A stretch of DNA of 64,000 bases from Symsagittifera roscoffensis (Eukaryota; Xenacoelomorpha; Acoela; Convolutidae), in the NCBI RefSeq assembly GCF_963678635.1, contig NC_087067.1, positions 5,372,647 through 5,436,646 on the forward strand, given 5' to 3'. Shown piece by piece: positions 13,201 through 22,981 of this stretch. Numbering within the stretch: the first letter of the stretch is position 1; each line of letters opens with the position of its first letter. The notes beneath the pieces are model-generated. The model did not search any database, was not told the DNA's origin, and was given only the letters and a program-made list of their open reading frames with translations. The position numbers and the translations under genes are program-made.

Positions 13201-16200
13201 AACTGGATCCATAGGTAAAGTTTTTATTCCGCTGGAAATCTTAAAATTAATTTTCACTTTCGAAAAAAGAAATCGTTCACGTTTTTTGTGCTATCTCCAC
13301 TTTCGTATTTGGAGAGTGATATTTACGTCACCTTCAGTAGATGAATTTCAATTGAACTCAAAAATTGCATGTATACCTAAATGCATCAATATTTTTAAGA
13401 CTTTTTCCTGAAAAAAAAGGCCAGACCTATATAAGAGTCTTCACTACGTTCATTACTCTTAAAAAGAAAATCTCAAGATCATTATACTCATTGTTGTTAA
13501 GGATGTGACCCCAGTGAAAAGCGCAGGTCTTTAATTTTCTTACTTTAGTAAACATGAATGACTCAATTGAAAAAAAAAAGAATGTTCTTATAGGTACTCA
13601 GCATAACTGAGAAAAATAGAAAATACATCTCCCAGATGAAGATTAAAACCTCTCTACTCAGTTTTGGAATGCGCGACAGATAGACTATACCAAAAAAATT
13701 GTTAAGACAACGAAAACTTAAAAAAAAATTTCTACGAATAAAAAATGAAAAAACTTTCATCTCCGATCGGAAATTGAGCCTGGTCATTTGGCGTGATGGA
13801 CTGAAACATATACGATGAGCTATGGATGTAGTTAAAACGAAATACTCTTAAATTTTCAGAAACTGATTGGTCCTCCCTGTAACTCTTCGCTTCTTCTGTG
13901 AAAAAAAGTGGAGTTTCCCTCCCTTTTGTCTTTCCCTAGCTTGGGAAACAAGTCATAATGGAAAAAAGCCGAAGCACATCTGATGGTAACTTAAGGAAAT
14001 TTTGCGGGCCAAACTCCTAACATTTAAAACTCACTGTTGGTCCTTAAAAGTGCCAGAACTCAACGGCCACCAAGCAAAACCCCATAACAAGACAAAGAAA
14101 ACCTATACTTCCAGAAAAATACTATGGCAACATCAAAAATCATCTTGATGAATTTGATCGCATTACAGCAGATGAATACAAACTTGCAGTAGACAATTCA
14201 TTGAAATGAGGGAAAAAATAAGTAACCGAGCATCCGTCCAAACTGACGAGCTTATCGCACACGACTGTAAAGCTAGCTATCTGTCGATTAAAACGTCGAA
14301 AAAAGCCTAAACTGTAACGCTAGTCCGCCTTGCATACAGCGGCTTTGACTGTCCATTTAAGCCAACATCTTTTAAACGTTGTGAACCAACGCCGTAGAAG
14401 TCGCAAACTCGCTCAACTTACCAAAATAAAGGGTACATGAAGAATTATTCTGGGCTGTTCGCACTAGCTGAAAACTGCCCGTATGAATCGGGCACGGGCG
14501 TTTTGCCTCGGTTATATGTACCAAAAATTTTCCCAAAGAAAATGTTTTACTCAGTACTGTAAGAAAGGGCCTTCCCACTCTTGGCCAGCCACATTTACTG
14601 TTTGACAGACGGAGGAGACTAAACGATCAATCAATCCCCACTGGTACACTGGAAATAAACGAGAGTGACGACACGAGTTGGACAACAACAGTTACAAACA
14701 ACAACATTACTAGTACCTACTAGCTAAATAATATCAACCGATGTAATAAATTAATTCAGCAGTGAGGCATATGCTAATATTGTTGAATAATGACATTTTC
14801 TAACTGCAAAAGAGGGAATGAGAATAATTTATGAGATCGATACAATTTGCTAACTCACCTGCAACGAACCAGATGAGAAGGAATGCATCTATGATTCCCT
14901 CGCCAGGGTGCTTCTTCGTCTGTTCTTCCGAGTTGTTTTGTCTGTATCGCTTCACCTGCTGCACCAGAGAAAGCGTGTTCTTCACCACCAGAACGACTCC
15001 AAATACAATCAAAAAGATCGGAATCTGACGCTCCATCGGACAGTCGTTGATTCCCAAAGACCCTGCAACAACTTGGAAATGCTACTTTTAAAATAAAACA
15101 AGCCTGCTTCTCTGAAATTTACAGGCTAAACTGAGACCTCACTTACAGGCCAACTGATTTGGCTCAAAAAAGATGTATAAACTTGGCAAATTTTCAATTG
15201 CATATTACATTATGTGAAACACTCGCTGCTTCGCAACTCTAAGTCAAATTTTTGTAGGTAATTTCGACTTCATTGATTTCACTCGAATTAATTTACAATG
15301 ACTAAATGCTTTTCAATTTTTTTTGCAGAACACTTGCTACTCACTAGCATAACACAGTGCAATTCGCAGTACAATATATATCCCAATGTCAGATACCCAA
15401 CAATTGCTGTCGCGTCTCCTTCTCGATGAATGTTAAAAAAAATTAACAAACCTATGATGATCATTGCAATAGGCACGACGTACATAATCCCCAGCATCAC
15501 AGAGTAACCAACTGAAACAAACGCATAGTCAGTTTTTTTCCTTATTAAAAGGACATCTACCAATAATCTTTTGCATACAGATGAAGCTGCCTTTCACAAA
15601 CAAAAACAAATCTGTCAAATATTAATACAGAGGCTAAGTTGAGCTGCGCAGGACATGCAATACAACAGAACCACGGCATTGTAAATCGGCAGTAAATGAC
15701 ACGAAAGCAACGAAGTCGTAAGTTACTTTTGAAAATTCGCAAGAACTAAAGCGGCAGCTAAGCCACAATACTTGGGTAGATTCCAGCTGAGCCAAAAACA
15801 AAAAGATGTTACCAAAAACACTGAGCAAGAAATTTTGATATTCGAAACTTTACGCTGCATTCTTTGAAACAAGAAAAAACATCACAAACTATTTTTGCAT
15901 TCTATACGAGGTAGCAAAGTAGATATAGCATTAGGCGAGCCCATTTAAACGAAAAAAAAAATAACAAAAATGTAGATCAAAAACTATTTAAAATAAAAAT
16001 TGACACAGTGGCGAAGCTAGGCTTCGCAAACACAAGCAAGGAAAATGCAAAAAAGTGCTCTAAACAAAAAAAATCAAGGTGAATTAAGGAAAAAATTAAA
16101 AATACAACTTGAGAAACTTTTTAGTTAGAATTAGGAACAAAACGTTCTCACATCTAATCAATGACCGCTTGCAATTTCAATTACAATAGCCACCAATTAG

Positions 16201-19200
16201 GCAGCTACAGTTTTTATCAAACTGCCAATGCTATGCAGCAAGGATTCGATCAAAAAAAATTTAACTATTTCAACTTTCCGGATTTGAATCTCCCGCCTGT
16301 TGATTAGGATTCTCACGTCCTCGCATTTGCCCCACGGTCGCTAGGAAGTAATCTAGTAGCCCAATTACTGCTGGAATCAACTGTTTTAAAATTTTTAATC
16401 CTATGTTGTACTGACATCGGAATGGGTAATTTTCAAAGTTTCAAAAAAATTGACGTAGCTTTGATTTTTCTGCTTTAGTAGTTGGTAAACCGCTTATCTA
16501 AACGAGAAAATTACTACTCGCACTTTCAAATGAGTTCTTTTTATCCCAGATTTGGCTGGTCAGCTGAGTTCTTTGTCTCAGATTTGGTTGGGTAATTTTC
16601 GATAAAAGTGAAAAAGATTCCCAAAAAAGATCAAAAATTAAAGCATGCGAATAGCCTCTTATTCAGGGAAGGTTTCCACACCGTTATTTTCACCTGAACT
16701 CTTAATGTCAGCTTTAGATAGTTTTCAAGAATAGTGACGAAATTTCTTTTTAAAAAAACGGTAAAGACGGATTTTTCCGATGCTCCTATCGGTTTTTCTA
16801 CAAAAAAAATGCTGAAACAGATAACACAGAAAAGTCTGCGCACCATGATAAAATACAGAGCATAGCCATTTGTGCATGGAAGATTCGCATAACTGGTGTT
16901 TTCTTTCGGTTGAACCCTAAATATCCGATTTAGCAGGGTATTTTTTGAGAAAAACTTTTTTTTAAATAAACCAAAATGTCAAAACAGGCTTAGGCTTGTT
17001 TGAGGCCAGAACTTTTTTCTACTAAACTTAAGGAACAGCCACTTGAGAAGCGAGATTTCAATACCTTGTTCTTTTGTTGAAACGCTCATCTCAGATTTGT
17101 GCGTTTACTAATTGAGAAACTTCAAAAACATAGGTCAAAAATCCACCTACTGAAACGAAAAATGGGGTAGAACATGGGGTAAAACGAAAAAGGACTAGCG
17201 AAGTAGGCAGACACTCAGAAAAGCAACCGGATTGCCCATTCGTATCAATTTTGTTTTGGAAAATCGGTTTGATAGTTTTTTTTGGAAAAATTGACATTTC
17301 TGCGAAAAGGGCAAACACTTTCCAAAGCGTCGTAAAAAAGAGCAATTAAAAACATCAAATCCCATACATTTTCATCATACCTTTTGTTTTCAAACAAGAC
17401 CTAACTTTAGCCAAAAATCAAGCAGCAACATATGATTTTAAATTGCCTATGCTTAAATAGGTTTATACATGATTAAATTGAAATATACCAAAATCGCCAC
17501 AAAACTGCCTATGCTTAAATAGGTTTATAAATGATTAAATTGAAATACACCAAAAGCGCCACAAAACTGCCTATGCTTAAATAGGTTTATAAATGATTAA
17601 ATTGAAATACACCAAAAAACGCCAATGAGCGACTTAGGTTGGAAAAAATTCTTCGTGTAAATACACTACTTTGGTTTGCATTGTTATCAAACAAATTACT
17701 TCAGATTAATGCTGATGATGTCTTCTTGACGAAAGCGCTTCAATTTTTATATGGTACGTTGTTATCTTATTTCTAAATACACTACGCTTCGTTTGTGTAA
17801 ACATACAGATTACAGGTGTTTTGAATAAAAAAAATCATGTTACAGACAGGAAGCCGACAAAAAACAAGTAAACAAACGATAGCCGACAATTCGGCTTTTC
17901 AAAAATAATCATTTCCTTTTATCGATAAAAGACAAGGTCCGACAGGGGCTCGCACCCTAATCCTTATGTTCGGAAGGCCTGTTTTATCTCTGGGCCAATT
18001 GAGAGGAGCCTGAATGATTTTGAGGCTCAATAAAAACAATGTGAATTTCTTACAGATCTTAAAAGAATGTCCAGCCGGGGATCACCCCGAGACATTATGT
18101 TCCGAAGTCGCGTGCTTTATCACTAGACCAAATGGAAAGGGCCCTGAACTGTCACGAGGTTCAATAATGAATGGTGTAAATTTACATTCATGGTGAAAAG
18201 AAAACAAAGTCGGGCCGGAAACCGAGCCAGAGTCCTTTCGCCTGAAAAGAATAACGTGAAAAGTCTAGTTCCCGATTTCCAGTCACTTGCTCTGGGTTTT
18301 GAAATACTTAGAAAATTTGCGTGTTTAACTTTAAGAAACCGGTCACATTTTTGCAATTTCATGCATGACATGAATTTTAGATACAATTCTGGTTCATTTT
18401 TTTTATTTCTGTTACGAAAGAGACGATTTGAAGAAAGATTTCGAGATTTACATTATGAAGTCTTAATTGACGAAAACGTTCAAGCATTGATATTTGTTTT
18501 TTTTCATTATTATACCAAATCTTACTTGTGTTCATTAGGATGCCGACAACTTTCTTCACAAATACCATTTTGTTCGAACTCCCGTGTTCTTCGTGAGCTG
18601 CACGTATGTTTCCGAACAGACTCTCGTACGATGGAGGAGCCGCCGAAGTTGTGGGGGGTGCGTTGGGTGTCGGAGAAGGAATTGGAATCTGCACAGCAAC
18701 TGAAACAAGCCATTTAAGATACGATCATTGTGCAACAGTCTAATAAAACTGCATGCCAAGGGAATTTCATCGGATTCGGATTTCAACATTTTTAATGATA
18801 CAGTTCGTAAGAATAATTACTTAAACTAAAATAACATTCAAAAAATACTAAAATCAGGTAGTTAAACAGTTAGTTTTTAACATTCCTAACATACATTTTG
18901 TCTTGGCAACCTAAGGACTAATATCATGCAGACAAGTCAAGTGTTTTTACTAAGGCTGCGTCAGTATATAAACTTATGTATCCACAGTTTTCAATCATTT
19001 TTAGAATTGTAACAACAATTTAAGGTACCATCCCATACACTTCCAAAATGAAGCATGAAAGTTGCCCAGTGATTAAAAACGAAATTTAATGCAGGAAAAA
19101 GAAACTAGACGTTACATTCGACTACATTTGCCAATAGAAAAGACCTTCAACATACCAGCTTCACGGTAATTTGGAGGAGCTGATATAACATCGTCATACT

Positions 19201-19270
19201 GAGGTGGCTGGCTCGAATTAGTCTCCATATTGCTCGATAAGTTCTCCGTGCTCTTAAAAGCTTCCGACAT
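10222..19270 (-). CDS. TMEM272-like four-helix membrane protein, five coding exons
   Basis: Coding exons on the minus strand are 19270-19156, 18699-18526, 15511-15452, 15062-14859 and 10448-10222. They total 780 bases, 259 residues plus TGA. Every junction has GT/AG (GTATG, GTAAG, GTTTG and GTGAG donors; four AG acceptors, three preceded by CAG and one by TAG) and all phases agree. The start is the ATG at 19270, just after a TTTTATAG that could be an acceptor for a 5' UTR exon. The N-terminal cytoplasmic part carries three PPxY motifs (PPQY, PPNY, PPSY followed by ESLFG), the docking site for WW domains of NEDD4-type ubiquitin ligases. Four hydrophobic segments follow: one in exon 3 (MYVVPIAMIIIG), two in exon 4 (IPIFLIVFGVVLVV; DAFLLIWFVAGN across the exon 4/5 junction), and a long Cys-rich one in exon 5 (VYLFAFWVITTVYIF then CCCC). 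The pattern PIAMIIIG then NDCP then IPIFLIV resembles the TMEM272 family of animals; that assignment is from memory. Function is unknown. Introns are 456, 3014, 389 and 4410 bases and are filled with repeats. Confidence 0.75.
10467..10588 (+). repeat. Degenerate tandem repeat with GTGGGACCCGGGT
   Basis: Three related units of roughly 45-50 bases contain AAGTGGGACCCGGG, AAGTGGGACCGGG and TTGGGACCCGGG. They sit in intron 4 immediately upstream of exon 5. Confidence 0.5.
10589..14858. other. Intron 4 of the TMEM272-like gene, repeat-rich
   Basis: This contains repeat copy A (10855-12250) and a weak tRNA-like segment near 13735-13810 (minus strand, GCTCAATTTCC as a poor box B). No coding exon or gene on either strand could be supported. 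Confidence 0.45.
10855..12250 (+). repeat. Long dispersed intronic repeat, copy A
   Basis: This is similar in order and wording to 16008-17700. Shared blocks include AACACAAGC-AGGAAAATGCAAAAA, TCTAAACA, ACGTTCTCACATCT, TCAGGTTTGG or TCAGATTTGGTTGGGTA, TTGCCTATGCTTAAATAGG and a terminal CGACTTAG. Both copies lie in introns of the same gene in the same orientation. No transposase or RT is evident; it may be a non-autonomous element. Confidence 0.5.
16008..17700 (+). repeat. Long dispersed intronic repeat, copy B
   Basis: This is the direct, diverged counterpart of 10855-12250, lying in intron 2. It differs by containing a local triplication of a 62-base unit near its 3' end, where copy A has one unit. 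Confidence 0.5.
17444..17625 (+). repeat. 62-bp unit in three tandem copies
   Basis: Units start at 17444, 17506 and 17568 with TGCCTATGCTTAAATAGG and continue TTTATA, ATGATTAAATTGAAATA and CCAAAA. They are nearly identical. Repeat copy A has a single unit starting at about 12107, so the triplication is a recent local expansion. Confidence 0.8.
17930..18250 (-). mobile_element. Cluster of tRNA-derived SINE-like units
   Basis: Minus-strand tRNA-like heads occur at 18004-17935 (box A-like TTGGCCCAGAGATAA, box B-like GGGTGCGAGCCCC) and 18138-18069 (TTTGGTCTAGTGATAA, then GGGGTGATCCCC). A third partial copy lies at about 18250-18207 (GGCTCGGTTTCC). Each head is followed by a related AT-rich tail with GAGG(T/C)TCAATAA-type wording, at about 120-base spacing. 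This looks like tandem SINE units within intron 2. Mismatched box B and stems argue against working tRNA genes. Confidence 0.5.
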
Positions 19271-19681
19271 CTATAAAACAATTAGCTTCTTTTTAAATTG
19301 AACATACAGATTCAGATAGTAATTAATAAAAGATTCTTTAAGTCGAGATATATGCAAATTCACTGGCTTACTTTCTTCAATTCACAGATGTTAAGGTCAA
19401 AAAGGCTCAGTCATAATCAATCTCTGAAATACATGAATAATACGGCGAGGTTAACGATACCCTGAAGCAGTTTTATTTTGGGTAGTTATCAGATATTCCG
19501 TGGTTTTGATCGAACTGAATCCATGGACTAGATTTCTATGCTTGTCTTTAAACGGCAGCATAATTTAGAGGCGGGTAAGAGTTACTAAACGTGGCGGGTA
19601 AGAGTTACAATCACTACCCTGTCAGACCAATTTTTTGGATATTGATTTTCAATCCATTGTTTCCGATTTTTATCCAATGCC
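19271..19681. other. Upstream region of the membrane-protein gene, up to the LTR
   Basis: This contains no open gene. Two direct copies of GGCGGGTAAGAGTTAC lie at about 19571 and 19593. The minus-strand promoter or 5' UTR exon of the membrane-protein gene would be expected here or further upstream, and the giant retroelement may have displaced it. Confidence 0.4.
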
Positions 19682-20567
19682 TGTGTGCCATTCTGCCAGA
19701 TTGACACAGCGCAACCTTCCGGCGACACGAGAAAAAACGAATAAAGGCCTTATTAAAGAAAAAGTATTGCGAAGGAGGGTAGGAATATTCTAGAGTTTTT
19801 ATTTTCAAAATTTCGATTGAAAAGTGAATATTTCTGAGAAATACAAAAAGACGGCCATTTTGACGAAAAACGACGAAAAAATAGAACAACGACAAATATT
19901 GTGAAAAACGGTCGCACAAGAGACGAAAAATACGAAGCCTCTTATCGTGGCAACAACGCATGATAAGACCCTTATCAGCGGATATTAGTGGAGAAGGAAG
20001 CTTCAGTGGGGAAGGAATATTCCACGGAACCCTCCCGTGCCACAAATTGGAAGAGATAAAAGCGTTATCTCAGGAAGATTACGGGAGCGGAGGCTTGGTC
20101 CCCCAGAGACTGTCTTATGTGAAGGGACTATATAAAACTAACTTTGTAGCTACTTGGATGTCGTAGAACTCTGAATTAACACCGGTATAATTTGATATTT
20201 TAGAATATGAGTAGCTAGAAAGAGGAAAGGGTCAATCCATCTCCAATGGATTTAATATAGAACTGTCTCACAAAAATATGTTAAAATAGGTTGTTCGAGC
20301 CGTGTTTTCAATGGCAATCACGTAGTCTGAGGATCCGAGACTCAGCTATGTGGTTGTGTTCTCATGTAAACGAAAGCTGATCAAAAGTCGTTTGACTGAT
20401 GGCCTAAAAATAGTAACTTTTTACTTAGCCCTAAACAGACCAGAAAATCAACTGGCAAGGTCGAGTCGGTGAAAAACGAGTAGGATTAAGGTAACTGGCG
20501 CCTGCCAGTCGTTAATAGGTACTTTTTCTACGCTCCGTCGCTGTGTAGTATTTGGGCGAATGTTACA
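19682..20567 (+). repeat. 5' long terminal repeat
   Basis: This 886-base LTR begins TGTGCCATTCTGCC and ends GCGAATGTTACA. It differs from the 3' LTR at roughly 14 positions (about 98% identity by eye), so insertion was fairly recent. Reading frames inside are present in both LTRs and look incidental. Confidence 0.85.
20129..20137 (+). promoter_or_regulatory. Candidate TATA box of the 5' LTR
   Basis: TATATAAAA lies in the middle of the LTR, a normal place for the U3/R promoter. The same site in the 3' LTR reads TACATAAAA (about 38131), a single change that weakens it. Confidence 0.45.
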
Positions 20568-21640
20568 TAGACGTTTTTATGGCGCTCATGGGTGGGCCTG
20601 TCAAAGGCATAAGACCATCATGATCAGCAAGCGTTTCAGCGACGAACCCTCCACTCCGGGCGTATGCCCGAGTTAGAGGCCTTAATGACCGTTATTGTAC
20701 TGATGGGAAGGTGCGTACCCTCTGTCCAGTACTATTTAGCTTTTTAACTTAGTTAACACCGAAAATTCCGGGGGCCGGAGGGTTAGGTGGGAAGTCATGA
20801 GCCCGCTTGTCCCAAGGTCCCGGGACCAAAAACAATTAAAGAGAAAGCGTAAAACCAAACAAAAATAGTGTATAACCAAGAAAAAGACAAAAATAAATTT
20901 ACTTGAAAACAAAAAAGTACAAAAAACAGTAAAAAAAACCCAAAAAAGACCAAAACAGTAAAAAATGTAAAGTGACAGTTTATATGTTATTTCCAGACGA
21001 GATGTGATCTGACCTTCCTATTTGTTGTTGTTTCAGATTGATTTATATCGTTTCTGATAGAAAGATTGTGTGTTTTGGTGAAGGGTTGGGTACCCTCCCT
21101 CGAGTGTAATTTGAGTGTTTAAGCACGTTAATGGTGATTTTGCCGGTGACCGGAGGGTAGAGTGGCAAGCTGATCAACGTGTTCCACACTCAACAGGGAC
21201 ATAGGGACAACATCCACAACGACTGTTGGGTATCGTTGAAACAATTTTAGTATCGTTCGGGTACTATTTCATTAAAACTTAAGTGGTGGGGGGCACGATT
21301 GGCGCGGTCCCATTGTACCCTCCATCGATTGCAAATTTCCGGGTTAAGGGTCTTAATTCGGGTATTTTGGTGCAAAGGAGGGTATAGTACTATTCATTAA
21401 CGACTAGTAATAGGTTATTATCCTTATTACATATTACTTATCTCCTAATTAGACCCAAGAAACACCCAATTTTGTCGAAAATTATCGATTTTCGATCAAA
21501 CTGTAGACCCCCAAATTTTTGGATATCCGAGCTTTTCCGAACAGCAAAAAGCTTTTATATAGGGAGTAGCTACGTAGTTCGATCCCCCTAACTAGAGAAA
21601 CCGAGTGAGAAAAGACTCAGTGAAAGTTGGAGAAAACCAA
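20568..21640 (+). other. Non-coding 5' leader of the plus element
   Basis: No gene is present where gag should lie. Three related modules carry TACCCTC at one end and GAGGGTA- or GAGGGTTA-like sequence at the other (about 20711-20790, 21090-21160 and 21313-21385). Each could fold into a stem-loop. The leader also has A-rich stretches at 20830-20970. It may hold packaging or dimerisation signals. Confidence 0.45.
20580..20598 (+). promoter_or_regulatory. Candidate primer-binding site
   Basis: The sequence begins TGGCGC, the complement of a tRNA 3' end (...GCGCCA), twelve bases after the LTR end. The rest does not show a recognisable T-arm complement, so the tRNA cannot be named and the call is tentative. 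Confidence 0.3.
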
Positions 21641-21645
21641 AATTT

Positions 21646-21740
21646 TTCGGTGTGGGTGAGTCCTACCCCCATGTGGGTGAGTCCTACCCCCAGGGTGAGT
21701 CCTACCCCCCTACCCCCATGTGGGTGAGTCCGGCCCCCGG
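21646..21740 (+). repeat. Four antisense copies of a pol-derived motif
   Basis: GTGGGTGAGTCCTACCCCC and variants occur four times in a row. Each is the reverse complement of the sense motif at 27002-27026 near the end of pol (GGGGGTAGGACTCACCCAC). The match extends into flanking TTCGGTGTGGG (CCCACACCGAA in the sense copy). The array sits exactly where gag and N-terminal protease are missing. Confidence 0.75.
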
Positions 21741-22368
21741 AAAGTATGAAAAGAGACCCCTTAATAAGATCTTAATTAACCAGGCCAAGGTGCCGATTTT
21801 TCTGGATCGAAAAGTTAGATTAAAACCAAACCAAGCCGTAGTAGCGACGTTTAGGATGAGGAACTTGAATGAACTCAGCAATGACAGACAGGTGTGTCTG
21901 GTACCAAATCCAAACAGTAAAAGCTCGGCTATTTTAGGAAGAAGCTTCTCACTCACTCAGAGCGGACTGTGTGTGAGTGTGTTATTGAACACAGAAGCAA
22001 CAACAGTGACAATACAGAGGGGAAAGAAACTTGGCTACGCTTTGCCTCTGAACACAGACTTTCAGAGTGTGGAGAACTTGAAAAAGTTTGATGTAACTAA
22101 ATGTCCATTGCATGCGAACCAAGAATGTATAATGAAGAGAGTGAATGAATTGAAATCTACTAGGAAATTGTTTTCAATGAAGTCGGAAACAGATGATGGG
22201 CTGTATAGTTGTTCCAACTTTCCTGAGAGGCCGACAGAAGCAGAGTTAGCAGCGAATAAACCTGTCATACCTGAGATAGAGCATTTGAAGGGTAAAATAT
22301 CAGACAAGGAACTAGATTCGCTCAGAGCGGTGCTAAATCGGAACGCAGACGTTTTTTTCGAAACATAA
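21741..22368 (+). pseudogene. pol: Pol fragment: C-terminal end of protease region and start of RT linker
   Basis: The frame aligns with the second element from just after its retropepsin domain. Shared short runs include NPNS, GRSFS, SGLCVSVLLNT, QRG(K/R)KLGYALP and ETDDGL(Y/S)SCSNFPERP. The DTGA catalytic motif and the ILGRDF flap region are missing here; they survive in the other element at about 55918-55932 and 55710-55730. Bases 21652-21740 of the same frame only translate the antisense repeat array and are not pol sequence. The frame ends at 22368 after a run of seven T (about 22351-22357) that shifts it out of the RT frame. Confidence 0.7.
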
Positions 22369-22981
22369 GGCCGACATAGGTTGTTGTAATTTTGTAGAAC
22401 ACGAGATTGAGATAGAAGAAGGCTCGGTACCTCATAGGGAAGGGGCGAGAAGAATGACCCCAAACAAGTCAGAAGCGTGTAGGAAGGAAATCGAGATGTT
22501 AATGGAGTACGACATGATCGAGCCGTCGAAGTCCCCATGGGCTTGTGGCGTGGTCATGGCGAAAAAGAAAGGCGGACAACTCAGATTTTGTTGTGATTTC
22601 CGTTATCTGAACAGAGTGACTATAAAGGACGCATACCCGATTCCCCGCATCGATGAGAGCCTATCCAAGCTGGGAGACGCGAAGTTCTTCACGACGTTGG
22701 ATTTGGGCTCTGCGTTCTGGCAAGTGCCACTCAGAAACCAAGATCGAGAGAAAACAGGCTTCGCGTGTGAGCTGGGATTATTCCAGTGGAAGAGGGTGCC
22801 ATTCGGATTGTGCAACGCGACGGCCACATTCCAGCGACTGATGGCCCAGGCACTCACGAGCGTCACTAAGAAATACGGGAATCTCATCATGTGTTATGTC
22901 GATGATGTCGTGATTGCAAGACCACATAGAGAGGTTGGAGGAGGTGTTTTATTGCATGAAGCAGGCGGGTCTGAAATGTAA
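22369..22981 (+). pseudogene. pol: Pol fragment: reverse transcriptase palm
   Basis: After the frameshift the RT continues in frame 2. Visible motifs are RYLNRVT, motif A TLDLGSAFWQVP, motif B PFGLCNATATFQRLM and motif C CYVDDVV, which holds the catalytic Asp pair. These are the Ty3/gypsy RT signatures. A deletion just after YVDD, at about 22915, moves the reading into a third frame, so the thumb is encoded separately. RT copies element RNA into DNA in the cytoplasmic particle. This copy could not make a continuous enzyme. Confidence 0.85.

Noticed and set aside
14372-14578. Small minus-strand frame in intron 4
   Set aside because: No domain, no acceptor/donor pair giving a phase-compatible exon between exons 4 and 5, and AT-rich surroundings.
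18190-18717. 175-residue plus-strand frame
   Set aside because: It runs antisense through the SINE cluster and exon 2 of the membrane-protein gene. The exon on the other strand has splice sites and family support.
19614-20166. Frames of 143 and 68 residues within the 5' LTR (and their copies at 37643-38168)
   Set aside because: They lie inside the LTR U3/R region, lack domains, and recur only because the LTR is duplicated.
20580-20600. Assignment of the primer-binding site to a particular tRNA
   Set aside because: Only the first six bases (TGGCGC) fit a tRNA 3' end. The next bases lack a recognisable T-arm complement.
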